Source: Vibrio sp. VB16 (GTDB lineage: Bacteria > Pseudomonadota > Gammaproteobacteria > Enterobacterales > Vibrionaceae). From it: a stretch of DNA of 64,000 bases. Below, one piece after another: positions 1 to 9,878 of the stretch. Below the pieces are notes generated by a model. That model did not search any database. It saw only the letters and a list, made by a program, of their open reading frames with translations, and had not been told where the DNA came from. The translations under genes were made by a program, and so were the position numbers. How positions within the stretch are numbered: the first letter of the stretch is position 1; each line of letters opens with the position of its first letter. The stretch covers positions 3,224,001 to 3,288,000 of the forward strand of contig NZ_CP087590.1 in the NCBI RefSeq assembly GCF_015594925.2, written 5' to 3'.

Positions 1-1
1 C

Positions 2-676
<675 letters not shown>

Positions 677-691
677 ATATTCAATCTAAGT

Positions 692-716
692 AAAAGGGCC
701 GAAAGGCCCTTTTCTT
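692..716 (+). terminator. Rho-independent terminator of pepA
   Basis: A perfect 9-bp stem, AAAAGGGCC/GGCCCTTTT, carries a GAAA tetraloop at 701-704 and runs into a T-rich tail. It lies 16 bp after the pepA stop. Confidence 0.93.
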
Positions 717-756
717 TTGTCGTGATACCTAAGTAATCTTGCAGGCTCAACAGAAC

Positions 757-1209
757 ATGAATACAGCCACTTTTTATATCGTTCAGGCCGATTCTCCTCA
801 ATGCAGTAATGAGGGGTTTGAATCCTATGTACTTTTCCTGTTAAAACATTTTCATAACCAAGGTGTTAAGCTCTACATAAATGCGGAAAACAAAGAAAAG
901 TCGTTATATTGGGATGAGCGGTTGTGGCAACAAGAGCCCGACTGTTTTCTACCCCATAATCTTATTGGTGAAGGCCCAAAAAATGGCACTTCAATTGAGA
1001 TAGGTTATAGCCAACTGCGACCAAGTTGGAATCGCCAGCTTGTGATTAATTTGGCGAAAGATAACACAAACTTTGCGGGAACCTTTGCTCAAGTGATAGA
1101 CTTCGTTCCTTATGATGAAAAAGCGAAGCAAACTGCCCGTGAAAGGTATAAGCTCTACCGCCAAGCTGGGTATCAAATGCAAATTATTGATATCGATCAT
1201 CAGCACTAA
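757..1209 (+). CDS. holC: DNA polymerase III chi subunit HolC
   Basis: A 150-residue protein starting MNTATFYIVQ, matching the start of the chi subunit family. Chi links the clamp loader (through psi, HolD) to SSB on the lagging strand. Length agrees with E. coli HolC (147 aa). An in-frame TTG at 739 exists, but the ATG at 757 fits the family N-terminus better; neither has a convincing Shine-Dalgarno. The order pepA-holC-valS is the usual gamma-proteobacterial one. The C-terminal part contains RERYKLYRQAGYQ, typical of the family. Confidence 0.93.
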   Translation: MNTATFYIVQADSPQCSNEGFESYVLFLLKHFHNQGVKLYINAENKEKSLYWDERLWQQEPDCFLPHNLIGEGPKNGTSIEIGYSQLRPSWNRQLVINLAKDNTNFAGTFAQVIDFVPYDEKAKQTARERYKLYRQAGYQMQIIDIDHQH

Positions 1210-1214
1210 TTTAT

Positions 1215-1276
1215 GATCTTATAGGTATCCTCGTTGTGCGAGGCCACTTTCTTTAAGGTGATGCTCCTATAAGATC
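1215..1276 (+). promoter_or_regulatory. Structured inverted-repeat element upstream of valS (three-way junction fold)
   Basis: The perfect 11-bp arms GATCTTATAGG (1215-1225) and CCTATAAGATC (1266-1276) enclose two further hairpins. One is CCTCG-TTGTG-CGAGG (1229-1243). The other is CACTTT-CTTT-AAGGTG (1245-1260), with one T:G wobble. Together they fold as a compact three-way junction ending 45 nt before the valS ATG. No T tract follows, so it is not a normal terminator. It could be a valS mRNA leader, a processing site or a small dispersed repeat. I do not recognise it as a named family. Confidence 0.6.
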
Positions 1277-1321
1277 CGTACTTAATTCCAAATCAACGAA
1301 AAGTATCCATTAAAAGACGCT

Positions 1322-4192
1322 ATGGAAAAGACATACAACCCACAATCGATTGAACAATCTCTATACCAAACATGGGAAGAGAAAGGCTATTTCAAGCCAC
1401 ACGGTGATACATCTAAAGAAGCTTACAGCATCATGATCCCACCGCCGAACGTCACTGGTAGCCTGCATATGGGGCACGCTTTCCAAGATACGATCATGGA
1501 TACCTTAATCCGTTGTGAGCGTATGAAAGGCAAAAACACGCTTTGGCAAGTGGGTACCGATCACGCAGGTATTGCAACACAAATGGTTGTGGAAAGAAAA
1601 ATCGCCGCCCAAGAAGGCAAGACCAAAAACGATTATGGTCGAGATGCATTCATTGATAAAATTTGGGAATGGAAAGCGGAATCTGGTGGGACGATCACTA
1701 AGCAACTTCGTCGCTTAGGTGCCTCCGTCGATTGGGAGCGCGAACGCTTCACCATGGATGATGGACTTTCTGATGCGGTTAAAGAAGTATTTGTACGTCT
1801 TTATGAAGAAGACTTAATCTATCGCGGCAAGCGTTTGGTTAACTGGGATCCTAAATTACACACAGCAATTTCTGATCTTGAAGTCGAAAATAAAGATAAA
1901 AATGGCCACATGTGGCATTTCAAATATCCACTTGCTGATGGTGCTAAAACAGCCGATGGCAAAGCGTTCATTATTGTCGCAACGACTCGTCCAGAAACCA
2001 TGTTGGGCGATACTGGTGTCGCCGTAAATCCAGAAGATCCTCGTTATAAAGATCTCATTGGCAAAGAAATCATTCTCCCTGTCGTTGGCCGCCGTATTCC
2101 TATCTTAGGTGACGAGCATGCCGATATGGAAAAAGGCACTGGCTGCGTAAAGATCACCCCAGCACATGACTTTAATGACTATGAAGTAGGTAAACGCCAT
2201 AGTCTGCCGATGATTAATATCCTCACATTTAATGGCGATATTCGCAATGCCGCCGAGATTTTTGATACAAAAGGTGAAGAAAGCAACGCATATAGCGATG
2301 CGATCCCTGAAAAATATCAAGGCATGGAACGTTTTGCTGCTCGTAGAGCGATTGTGGCTGAATTTGAAGAACTCGGTCTACTTGATGAAATCAAAGACCA
2401 TCAGCTTACGGTACCTTATGGTGATCGTGGTGGTGTAGTTATCGAGCCGATGCTGACTGACCAATGGTATGTACGCGCCGCCCCATTAGCAGAGACAGCA
2501 ACGAAAGCAGTAGAAGATGGTGAAATCCAGTTTGTACCTAAGCAATATGAAAACATGTACTTCGCCTGGATGCGTGACGTCCAAGATTGGTGTATTTCGC
2601 GTCAATTGTGGTGGGGCCATCGTATCCCTGCATGGTATGACAATGATGGCAACGTGTATGTAGGTCGTACAGAAGAAGAGGTCCGCAGTAAAAATAACCT
2701 TGCCCCTGTCATTGTTCTTCGCCAAGATGACGACGTATTAGATACCTGGTTCTCTTCTTCGTTATGGACTTTTGGTACTCAAGGTTGGCCCGCTGAAACA
2801 GAAGATATGAAAGTATTCCACCCTTCCGAAGTGTTGGTCACTGGTTTCGATATTATCTTCTTCTGGGTTGCTCGCATGATCATGATGACGATGCATTTCA
2901 TTAAAGATGAAAACGGCAAGCCACAGGTACCATTCAAGACGGTATATATGACTGGTCTTATTCGCGATGAAAACGGCGATAAGATGTCTAAGTCTAAAGG
3001 CAACGTACTTGACCCTATCGACATGATTGATGGCATCGATCTAGAGTCGCTGGTTGAGAAACGAACCGGCAACATGATGCAACCTAAATTGGCAGCGAAA
3101 ATCGAAAAGGATACGCGGAAAACATTTGAAGGTGGTATTGAACCATACGGAACAGATGCCCTGCGTTTCACTCTCGCGGCAATGGCTTCTACTGGCCGTG
3201 ATATCAATTGGGACATGAAACGCCTGGAAGGTTACCGTAATTTCTGTAATAAATTATGGAACGCAAGTCGTTATGTATTGATGAATACAGAAGACCAAGA
3301 TTGCGGGACAACACTATCCCAAGAAGACATTGCAAACCTAGAGTTTTCTCTTGCCGATAAATGGATAGAGTCTCAATTCCAGCTTGCCGCAAAAGAATTC
3401 AATACGCATATCGAAAACTACCGTTTGGATATGGCTGCAAATGCCCTCTATGAGTTTATCTGGAACCAATTTTGTGATTGGTACTTAGAGCTAACGAAAC
3501 CCGTTTTATGGAAAGGTACCGAAGCACAGCAGATGGCAACTCGCTATACGTTGATTACGGTTCTTGAAAAGACACTACGCCTTGCGCACCCTGTCATCCC
3601 ATATATCACTGAGTCTATCTGGCAGAGCGTTAAACCCCTTGCTGGTGTAGAAGGTGAAACTATTATGAATCAAGCATTGCCTCAATTCGAAGAAGACAAG
3701 TTCGATGAAGAAGCGATTGCAGATATCGAGTGGGTGAAAACCTTTATTTCTAGTATTCGTAACCTGCGGGCAGAATATGACATTGCGCCAAGCAAACCAC
3801 TAGAAGTCATGCTAAAAGCGGCCGACGACACGGACGTGAAACGTCTAGCCGATAACTTGACTGTTATTCTATCTTTAGCAAAACTTGAGAGCGTTAAGGT
3901 TCTCGCAGAGAACGAAACGACACCGGCATGTGCGACCGCACTTGTGGCGAAGTCTGAATTGATGATACCTATGGCAGGTTTAATCGATAAAGATGCGGAA
4001 CTGGCTCGCTTAGAAGGTGAAGTAAAAAGAATTCAAGGTGAGATCAAGCGCATAGGCGGCAAACTTAGCAATCAAGGCTTTGTTGCGAAAGCGCCGGAAG
4101 CCGTAGTGGCTAAAGAGCGTGAAAAGCTCAACGCTTACCAAGAAACACTAATAAAACTTGAAGAACAAAAAGCAACAATCGCAGCACTCTAG
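1322..4192 (+). CDS. valS: Valine--tRNA ligase ValS
   Basis: A 956-residue class I aminoacyl-tRNA synthetase that charges tRNA(Val); E. coli ValS is 951 aa. The HIGH-type signature HMGH is at residues 49-52 and KMSKS at 554-558. The editing (CP1) domain lies between them, with the [11 protein letters not shown] motif. The C-terminal end, from about residue 885, is a charged coiled coil ([13 protein letters not shown]) that in this family forms the tRNA-contacting arm. The start is the ATG following the structured element at 1215-1276. A terminator follows, so the gene is likely the last of its unit. Confidence 0.98.
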   Translation: MEKTYNPQSIEQSLYQTWEEKGYFKPHGDTSKEAYSIMIPPPNVTGSLHMGHAFQDTIMDTLIRCERMKGKNTLWQVGTDHAGIATQMVVERKIAAQEGKTKNDYGRDAFIDKIWEWKAESGGTITKQLRRLGASVDWERERFTMDDGLSDAVKEVFVRLYEEDLIYRGKRLVNWDPKLHTAISDLEVENKDKNGHMWHFKYPLADGAKTADGKAFIIVATTRPETMLGDTGVAVNPEDPRYKDLIGKEIILPVVGRRIPILGDEHADMEKGTGCVKITPAHDFNDYEVGKRHSLPMINILTFNGDIRNAAEIFDTKGEESNAYSDAIPEKYQGMERFAARRAIVAEFEELGLLDEIKDHQLTVPYGDRGGVVIEPMLTDQWYVRAAPLAETATKAVEDGEIQFVPKQYENMYFAWMRDVQDWCISRQLWWGHRIPAWYDNDGNVYVGRTEEEVRSKNNLAPVIVLRQDDDVLDTWFSSSLWTFGTQGWPAETEDMKVFHPSEVLVTGFDIIFFWVARMIMMTMHFIKDENGKPQVPFKTVYMTGLIRDENGDKMSKSKGNVLDPIDMIDGIDLESLVEKRTGNMMQPKLAAKIEKDTRKTFEGGIEPYGTDALRFTLAAMASTGRDINWDMKRLEGYRNFCNKLWNASRYVLMNTEDQDCGTTLSQEDIANLEFSLADKWIESQFQLAAKEFNTHIENYRLDMAANALYEFIWNQFCDWYLELTKPVLWKGTEAQQMATRYTLITVLEKTLRLAHPVIPYITESIWQSVKPLAGVEGETIMNQALPQFEEDKFDEEAIADIEWVKTFISSIRNLRAEYDIAPSKPLEVMLKAADDTDVKRLADNLTVILSLAKLESVKVLAENETTPACATALVAKSELMIPMAGLIDKDAELARLEGEVKRIQGEIKRIGGKLSNQGFVAKAPEAVVAKEREKLNAYQETLIKLEEQKATIAAL

Positions 4193-4241
4193 TAGAACCA
4201 CATTATTGTTCGCTTCTAAGTCAGATTAATATAAGTCAAAA

Positions 4242-4268
4242 GGTTGGCCCTCAAAGCCAGCCTTTTTT
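4242..4268 (+). terminator. Rho-independent terminator of valS
   Basis: A 7-bp stem, GGTTGGC/GCCAGCC (one T:G wobble), has a 7-nt loop and is followed by six T. The A run before the stem can pair with the T tract. Confidence 0.9.
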
Positions 4269-4333
4269 GTTCCTACTTCAAAATTTCTCATCGAAATAAC
4301 CTATCAAACAAATAACTATTTTCCTCTTGCTCA

Positions 4334-4352
4334 AATGAGAGTAATTATCAAT
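4334..4352 (+). promoter_or_regulatory. Candidate Fur box upstream of the DUF2061 gene
   Basis: AATGAGAGTAATTATCAAT fits the 7-1-7 Fur pattern TGAtAAT-n-ATTATCA: the right half is perfect and the left half differs at two positions. It lies between a possible -35 (TTGCTC, 4327-4332) and a possible -10 (AATACT, 4350-4355), which is where a repressor would block transcription. The site ends 45 bp before the start codon. An 11-bp segment, TCAAATGAGAG, occurs here (4331-4341) and again at 4378-4388 next to the ribosome-binding site. Confidence 0.5.
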
Positions 4353-4397
4353 ACTGTTTGTGTATTCAGTTATTCGTTCAAATGAGAGAGCACCATT

Positions 4398-4790
4398 ATG
4401 CTTAAAACCATGACATTCGCGGGATTGCACTTCAGCATTGCATTAACCGTTGCCTACATCTTAACTGGCGATATTTTATTAGGTAGCTTAATTGCACTGA
4501 TAGAGCCAGCAGTCAATACCATTGCCTTCTATTTCCATGAAAAAGCCTGGAACCAAGTTGCTTTCCTAAAACGCAATGAAAACAAAACACAGACCAAAAC
4601 AGCAAGCTTTGCTCTGATCCATTTTAATGTTGCTTTTGTTGTGACCTACCTTCTTACTGGCGATGCGTTAATTGGTGGAATCATGGCATTGATTGAACCA
4701 AGCATTAATACTGTTGCCTATTATTTCCACGAAAAAATTTGGTTACGTCGACATCATATTGCGACGACAACAATGACCAAACTCGCTTAA
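4398..4790 (+). CDS. DUF2061 family membrane protein (tandem duplicated domain)
   Basis: A 130-residue protein made of two copies of the small DUF2061 module. Copy one is at about residues 5-50 and copy two at about 69-113. Both share H-F-x-x-A-x-x-V-x-Y-x-LTGD, ALIEP and FHEK(A/I)W. Each copy holds a hydrophobic helix before and after the TGD motif, so an inner-membrane location is likely; the linker between them is polar. The biochemical function is unknown. The gene stands alone between valS and a MarR-GNAT gene, behind a Fur-like box, which suggests iron-dependent control. The start ATG follows GAGAG, a plausible ribosome-binding site. Confidence 0.8.
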   Translation: MLKTMTFAGLHFSIALTVAYILTGDILLGSLIALIEPAVNTIAFYFHEKAWNQVAFLKRNENKTQTKTASFALIHFNVAFVVTYLLTGDALIGGIMALIEPSINTVAYYFHEKIWLRRHHIATTTMTKLA

Positions 4791-4851
4791 GTAGGATTAA
4801 ATTAGCTTTAACTGATAATACTACTCAAGCCTGATACTTCTCTCTATTGAC

Positions 4852-4894
4852 TTTGTTATGATATAAAACCATATTGGTTTCATATCATAACAAA
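4852..4894 (+). promoter_or_regulatory. Long palindromic operator over the marR-GNAT promoter
   Basis: Two 19-bp arms, matching at 18 positions, flank a 5-bp centre (4871-4875). The left arm is 4852-4870 and the right arm 4876-4894. A promoter-like pair TTGACT (4847-4852) and CATATT (4870-4875), spaced 17 bp, sits under the palindrome. The right arm ends 13 bp before the start codon. Bound protein here would block polymerase, as expected for MarR autorepression. Confidence 0.65.
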
Positions 4895-4907
4895 ATAAAA
4901 AATAATA

Positions 4908-5813
4908 ATGAAAAAACTGCAACTCAGAAAGGCTTCTAGAGATCTTGTCCGTAGTCTGGGCGCTCTGGATACACACTATGGCGACTTTAGTTTAAGCCCA
5001 GTACAAATTCATACATTGGTTGAGCTAGGGCAGGAGCTCTCGACTATTAGCCAAATAGCTTTAAAACTGCGTATTGATAAGCCAAACGCAAGCCGAACGC
5101 TTACTTCTCTTGCAAAACAACTACTAATAGAATCAATCGTTAATCCCGATGATAAACGCTGTCACTTGTATCGCTTAACACAAAAAGGCGAACAGATTCT
5201 GAATCAAATTGAAAACTCAAGAAACAAACAGGTTCAGACAGTTATTGACCAGTTTGATGATGATGAACTAGAACTTATCGAATCAAGTTTAGCAAAATAC
5301 ATCAAAGCATTATCACTATCTAGAGTTCAATCCTCTTTCATTATCAGAGACATAAAGCCCGTTGATGACTCAAAATTAGCCTCTGTCATTAGAGAAGTAT
5401 CTGCTGAATATGGTCTAACTGAAGACAAAGGATTTAGCGTTGCCGATCCCACTCTCGACGCCCTATCTAAGGTCTACGATGCAAAAAACAGCCAATATTG
5501 GGTAATAGAGAAAAATGGGAAGATATTTGGTGGCGCAGGATTTGCGCCACTAACAGGGGACGAATCTGTTTGTGAATTACAAAAAATGTACTTTTTACCT
5601 GAGGTTCGAGGGAAAGGACTCGCGCGCGCATTGGCCGTGAAATGCTTTAAACAAGCCCGCGCAATCGGCTTTTCACAGATGTATCTAGAAACGACCGATA
5701 ACCTTGTCGAAGCAATTGCGCTCTATAAATCGCTAGGCTTTGAACTTGTTGATAAACCCATGGGCAATACTGGTCATACCGATTGCGAAGTGCGCATGCT
5801 TAAAAAGCTATAA
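4908..5813 (+). CDS. MarR-type regulator fused to GNAT N-acetyltransferase
   Basis: A 301-residue two-domain protein. Residues 1 to about 145 form a MarR winged-helix domain, with LRIDKPNASRTLTSL as the recognition-helix region and DDKRCHLYRLTQKG as the wing. Residues about 146-301 form a GNAT acetyltransferase, with the acetyl-CoA loop RGKGLA near residue 235. The fusion is a known architecture; its acetyl acceptor is unknown. The ATG is preceded by an A-rich stretch rather than a clear Shine-Dalgarno. A near-perfect palindrome covers the promoter, so autoregulation is likely. Neighbours give no metabolic clue. Confidence 0.9.
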   Translation: MKKLQLRKASRDLVRSLGALDTHYGDFSLSPVQIHTLVELGQELSTISQIALKLRIDKPNASRTLTSLAKQLLIESIVNPDDKRCHLYRLTQKGEQILNQIENSRNKQVQTVIDQFDDDELELIESSLAKYIKALSLSRVQSSFIIRDIKPVDDSKLASVIREVSAEYGLTEDKGFSVADPTLDALSKVYDAKNSQYWVIEKNGKIFGGAGFAPLTGDESVCELQKMYFLPEVRGKGLARALAVKCFKQARAIGFSQMYLETTDNLVEAIALYKSLGFELVDKPMGNTGHTDCEVRMLKKL

Positions 5814-5830
5814 ACAGCAGCCTTCATTCC

Positions 5831-6610
5831 TTAAACTGGATAATGCTCAACATTCAGGTTAGGGTTCAGGCCAACTTGATGAGTTTGCTTTTGCTCATCA
5901 AGTTCTACTTCCAATAAGTACCAGTGGTTATCTTTGTTCAACCTTGGTGCCTCCACTTGAAATAACGCCGTCGCTTGATTCGTTCTAATATCAAGCGGTA
6001 TCTGATAAGTCATACCATCGAACTTAACCGATGCAGAAACTAACCCTGTTGCATAGACGTGATAAAAGAGATCCACTTTAAACTCGCATCCACCCCCATG
6101 ATGCCAAATTTGCTCAGTGGAAATGTAATCGAGTCGTACATGTCGAATAAAATGTAAATAAGGGGTTTCCCAGAGCCCTAATCTAGAGTCTCGTTTACGC
6201 GGTAATGCCCCACCCAAACTGCAAAGACTATCCTCATCTAACAACCAGTCATCTTCTTGCTCTAAAAACAAAATCTCAATTCGATTCCGACCTAGACGTA
6301 AATGTTGTTGAATATCCTTTCGGTAGGTCAGCTCTGAGCCATCACAATCAAAAACAGCCTCACCATTAATTCGAACTTCGGCATAAAAATCGATACCGCC
6401 GATAATAAAATCGACCACAGGAAAACTAAGCATTTTCTCATCCACTTCAATATCGTGCATTAAATGCCATTCTTGATTTTGTATCTGCGACTCAATCAAT
6501 TGCTTAGGTAATATCTGACTAAAAGGTGCCGGAAAAATGATATCTCCTTGCGGGATAGAAAGGTCGGTTAAAGGTGATAGTTGCCAGCGTCCAGCAAGTG
6601 GTAGTTGCAT
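5831..6610 (-). CDS. Orphan glycoside hydrolase 2 sugar-binding (galactose-binding-like) domain protein
   Basis: A 259-residue protein resembling the N-terminal jelly-roll domain of GH2 enzymes such as beta-mannosidases. It has LAGRWQLSP at the start, FYAEVRINGEAVFDCDG near residue 78 and LRLGRNRIEILF near residue 104. A W-E-T-P segment (LGLWETPYLHFIRHVRL) precedes the second part, which resembles the following immunoglobulin-like domain. The catalytic TIM barrel is absent, and a stop ends the frame cleanly. No signal peptide is visible, so it is probably cytoplasmic. Its function is unknown. It follows the chemoreceptor on the same strand, 114 bp downstream. Confidence 0.7.
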   Translation of the reverse strand: MQLPLAGRWQLSPLTDLSIPQGDIIFPAPFSQILPKQLIESQIQNQEWHLMHDIEVDEKMLSFPVVDFIIGGIDFYAEVRINGEAVFDCDGSELTYRKDIQQHLRLGRNRIEILFLEQEDDWLLDEDSLCSLGGALPRKRDSRLGLWETPYLHFIRHVRLDYISTEQIWHHGGGCEFKVDLFYHVYATGLVSASVKFDGMTYQIPLDIRTNQATALFQVEAPRLNKDNHWYLLEVELDEQKQTHQVGLNPNLNVEHYPV

Positions 6611-6724
6611 ATTATCTTTGATTTAGATCAATTTTTGCCAGTATACGTAAATATTGATAAATGGCATAGCATTTGTCGCTAGACAAAAATTGACCTAATT
6701 GATTCAAACTGCCCTTTTGCTTAT

Positions 6725-8725
6725 TTAGATCTTAAATTGAGCAATTAGTTGGCTTTGCTCACTAGAAAGTTGATTCAACGACTCACTATTACGAGCCGCT
6801 TCTTTCGCATCCTCTGCAATACTCATTGTCATATCCGATATGTGAACAATATTCTTAGCCACATCCTGGGCAACAGCCGTTTGTTCTTCAGAAGCGGTCG
6901 CAATTGAACGGCTCATGTCATTGATGTGCGTTAGGCTAGAAAGCATGTTTTCCAGTGAATCGCTCGTTTCATTCGTTTGCTTAACCGATTGCTCAGCGTG
7001 GACAAGATTATTTTCTACTATTCCTACGGCTTGGTCGGCTTTTCCTTGCAAGCTGTCTATCATCTCACCAATCTCATTGGCTGATTGTTGTGTTCTTGTT
7101 GCCAAAGAACGAACTTCGTCGGCTACAACAGCGAAACCTCGTCCGTGTTCACCTGCACGAGCAGCTTCAATAGCAGCATTCAATGCCAAAAGGTTGGTCT
7201 GTTCAGAAATGGACTGAATAACCGTGAGTATTTCACCTATTTGCTGACTTTGAATTGAGAGCTGGCTGATAACCTGCGTTGCTTCATCTAATGAATCTTG
7301 AAGGCGATTCACAAAGCGTAAGTTCTTCTGCATGTTCTCCATGTTCGATTGCGCTTGCAGCGTGACTTCATCGACTTCTCTACTGGTTTCTGATGCGTGT
7401 GATGCCACCTCCTTTACCGCATGTTCCATTTCTGTTACCGCTGTCGCGATAGAGTCTGTCTGCTTGCTCTGTTCTTCTACTTTATGATTTGTCTTTTGAC
7501 TCATCGCATGACTTTCATCAGCCACACCACTGACTGTTTCGGCTGATGATTGTATTTGCGAGATCAACCCACTTAATTTGTCACTTAGGCCATTAATATT
7601 GTCCGCAATAAGTCCTAGTTCAGACTGATAACTTTCGCTTATTTTATGCGTTAAATCACCACTGGCGAGTTTGTCAATCGCTTCCATGATAGAGAATAAA
7701 GGCTTCTTAATAGAGCGCACGACAGTAAAGGTAATGATGACAGCCAGTAGCGTTGAAATAGCGGTCAAAATCAGGTTAATCATTAATGAGTCGAACGCCT
7801 CCTCTTCAGCATTTTTTAATGCTGACTCAGATAGAGAACGGATATCAGAAATAATCACGACTGATTCCGATAACAAGGCATCCACCTCTTGAGCAATCTG
7901 TGCGAGCAGCATCGTACTTTGTTCATTGAGCTCGATGAATATTAGATGCTGTTGCAGTAACCCTTCTGAATTAACAATATTGTGTTGTAGCAAATCACGA
8001 TATACCGCCACGATGTCTTCAGATTCAGGCATCGCCTTTATGATACGATCGGCTTTTTCACTAAAGCGCTCTAAATAGGCTGACAATTCACTCTTGAACG
8101 CATTTACTTCTTGTTCTTTTACTATAGACAAGACTTTCTGCAGATATCCAGCCGCCCCCTTCCCTTGGGTAAGTAAGAATTCAAGATCCCATGCGACTTG
8201 TTGCATTTCATCCGCTTTCGCATCGGAAATTAGATCATTGATATCTTGTTCGAAAAACAACCACTCTTCATCAAATGTATTCAGTTCTTTAGTCGCAACT
8301 GAACGAGCAGAGGTTCTCTGATCATGAATATCCAGATGTTGATTTGCACCATTGATAAATACAGTCGCGTTACCATCAAGATTATTCAGTTTGGTAACAA
8401 GTTGTGGATAGTCAGATAATTCAGTTTCCAGAAGTGCGACGGTTTCACCATAGGATTGCTTCGCGTTTCCTAGAGCTAACCTCAATTCCGTTCTACGCGC
8501 TTCTTGTTCGCTATTCGCGTGAACCAACATGGAACGGTTTACATCCTGAAGGTGCTGAGTAAGAACATTCGATCGGTCAAGCAACCCAGTCAACGTAGAT
8601 GCTGTAAGTTTTAACTGTTTAGACATACTCACTTGAGAAAGATAAGCAGAGGTGCTTATCGCAAGGACAAAAAGGGTTACCGTTATAAAGCCCAAGGTAA
8701 TTCGCTGTATCAATGACAAATGCAT
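6725..8725 (-). CDS. Methyl-accepting chemotaxis protein
   Basis: A 666-residue transmembrane chemoreceptor. TM1 is at about residues 10-30, followed by a long, largely helical periplasmic sensor (about 31-312), TM2 (about 313-337), a HAMP domain to about 390 and a cytoplasmic methyl-accepting coiled coil. The conserved hairpin tip is visible as [20 protein letters not shown] from about residue 503. The large all-helical sensor fits the helical bimodular type; its ligand cannot be read from sequence. The C-terminus (LIAQFKI) lacks the NWETF-type CheR/CheB tether. AGAGG lies 6 nt before the ATG. A perfect 18-bp palindrome lies just upstream. Confidence 0.95.
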   Translation of the reverse strand: MHLSLIQRITLGFITVTLFVLAISTSAYLSQVSMSKQLKLTASTLTGLLDRSNVLTQHLQDVNRSMLVHANSEQEARRTELRLALGNAKQSYGETVALLETELSDYPQLVTKLNNLDGNATVFINGANQHLDIHDQRTSARSVATKELNTFDEEWLFFEQDINDLISDAKADEMQQVAWDLEFLLTQGKGAAGYLQKVLSIVKEQEVNAFKSELSAYLERFSEKADRIIKAMPESEDIVAVYRDLLQHNIVNSEGLLQQHLIFIELNEQSTMLLAQIAQEVDALLSESVVIISDIRSLSESALKNAEEEAFDSLMINLILTAISTLLAVIITFTVVRSIKKPLFSIMEAIDKLASGDLTHKISESYQSELGLIADNINGLSDKLSGLISQIQSSAETVSGVADESHAMSQKTNHKVEEQSKQTDSIATAVTEMEHAVKEVASHASETSREVDEVTLQAQSNMENMQKNLRFVNRLQDSLDEATQVISQLSIQSQQIGEILTVIQSISEQTNLLALNAAIEAARAGEHGRGFAVVADEVRSLATRTQQSANEIGEMIDSLQGKADQAVGIVENNLVHAEQSVKQTNETSDSLENMLSSLTHINDMSRSIATASEEQTAVAQDVAKNIVHISDMTMSIAEDAKEAARNSESLNQLSSEQSQLIAQFKI

Positions 8726-8759
8726 TACAAACCTCTACACGATAGATATCAATAATTAG

Positions 8760-8777
8760 CTAGTCAGTACTGACTAG
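8760..8777 (-). promoter_or_regulatory. Perfect 18-bp palindrome at the chemoreceptor promoter
   Basis: CTAGTCAGTACTGACTAG is its own reverse complement. It lies 34 bp before the chemoreceptor start. On the minus strand it directly abuts and slightly overlaps a -10-like TATACT (8776-8781 on the plus strand). The position fits an operator, or the start of a leader hairpin. No clear -35 was found. Confidence 0.5.
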
Positions 8778-8909
8778 TATAGTTATATCGGCACGTACAG
8801 TTGATAGTTTAGACAAAATAGAAATTAACTTAAAAAGCGTTAAAATATGAGGGAAATTGAAAGTGATAAATGAAATCGAAGGTTGTTGCTATGTCGCGCG
8901 GTAAGCAGA

Positions 8910-8940
8910 AATTGAAAGGCTGCATTTCAAAGATGCAGCC
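8910..8940 (-). terminator. Rho-independent terminator of rraB
   Basis: An 8-bp perfect stem, GGCTGCAT/ATGCAGCC (arms 8918-8925 and 8933-8940), carries a 7-nt loop. On the minus strand TTTCAATTT follows. It lies 16 bp after the rraB stop. Confidence 0.8.
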
Positions 8941-8956
8941 TATTAGTTAAATTCTA

Positions 8957-9370
8957 TTACTCTTCTTCTATGCCATCTTCTTCATAATCGACATCATCAC
9001 CTTCATAAAAAGTGCCCCAGCCATCATAAATAATGTCATATTTTTCAGCAAGACTAATGAGCTTCTCAACTTGTAAATCAATGGCTTCAGCACTGAGTAC
9101 GGATTCCATGGTAGCATCACAACACAATAGACGATTACCATCTTCATCTTCCGTCTCTTCTGCTTCTAATACTTCAAAACCCATTTTGAACGCTTCAACA
9201 ACCGCTTGTTCTAATGTTTCAAAATTTTCAGCAAACAAATGGTGTTCAATATCGTATAGAGCATCAGGATCACTTCCATCTTCCAAAAGAGCGTCGATGA
9301 TCTGTCTAGTCTCTTCTTTTTGGATATTGATCAACGCTTCAACAGATAGGTATTCATCTTCGTGAGACAT
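8957..9370 (-). CDS. rraB: Ribonuclease E inhibitor RraB
   Basis: A 137-residue, very acidic protein matching E. coli RraB (YjgD, 138 aa). Shared stretches include [19 protein letters not shown] and YDGWGTFYE. RraB binds RNase E and changes which transcripts the degradosome cleaves. The C-terminal tail is nearly all Asp/Glu, as in the family. GGAG lies 8 nt before the ATG. The gene is divergent from arcA, as rraB is from the ornithine carbamoyltransferase gene in other gamma-proteobacteria. The intervening 508 bp presumably holds both promoters. Confidence 0.95.
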   Translation of the reverse strand: MSHEDEYLSVEALINIQKEETRQIIDALLEDGSDPDALYDIEHHLFAENFETLEQAVVEAFKMGFEVLEAEETEDEDGNRLLCCDATMESVLSAEAIDLQVEKLISLAEKYDIIYDGWGTFYEGDDVDYEEDGIEEE

Positions 9371-9878
9371 GCTGGTACTCCAGGTAGCAAATGAGGTAAT
9401 TGAGTCGCCGTGAAATATGGCACGGATCGGAACGAAATACCACTAAGAATCGATTGTTCAAGACGATCTTATGTTGTTCAAAACATTTTCTTAACAAATA
9501 AAACCATATTCAGAACAAAATCGTGTTTAGCCTATTCAATACTCATGAACAAATAATGAGTGGATATCAACTAAAAAATGATTCTTGATGAATTAGCTTT
9601 CTGTAGTAAAAAATGCAACTTATCTTTTAAAAACAAAGCGTAAGAGTGAAAAATAGACTAATAAACAGAGAGTACATCATTGTTGACTAGCATAATCAAT
9701 CAAATTTCACGGTCATTGATAAAAGAGAAATATGTTGATTACTTGCGAATAAGACATATAAATTGAAGTTTTCGATAATTATTTAATTAAAATTTAACAT
9801 TATATTCCAATCAAGTAACTTGCAACTTAACCATAAGCTTGTCATAAAGGGGGATAGTCAATATTGTAAGGATACAGA
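9371..9878. other. 508-bp AT-rich divergent regulatory region between rraB and the first arcA
   Basis: I find no credible gene here. Near the rraB side the 11-mer TTGTTCAAGAC/TTGTTCAAAAC occurs twice, exactly 20 bp apart (9454-9464 and 9474-9484), a helical spacing that suits a dimeric regulator. The arcA side is very AT-rich from about 9750. It ends with GTAAGGATACAGA, giving arcA an AAGGA ribosome-binding site. No convincing FNR, CRP or ArgR site was found by eye. Confidence 0.5.

Noticed and set aside
3204..3392. Long antisense open frames inside valS, rpoN, mgtE, tldD and other conserved genes
   Set aside because: They lie opposite strongly conserved proteins, show no recognisable domains or ribosome-binding sites, and follow from codon bias of the real gene.
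6628..6693. 10-bp inverted repeat (TCAATTTTTG/CAAAAATTGA) enclosing 46 bp between the GH2-like gene and the chemoreceptor gene
   Set aside because: The arms are AT-rich and the spacing is wide, so chance pairing is likely; it also does not resemble insertion-sequence ends flanking a gene.
9556..9588. Short ten-codon frame MSGYQLKNDS in the rraB-arcA spacer, considered as an arginine leader peptide
   Set aside because: It has no Arg codon run, no good ribosome-binding site and no attenuator hairpin after it.
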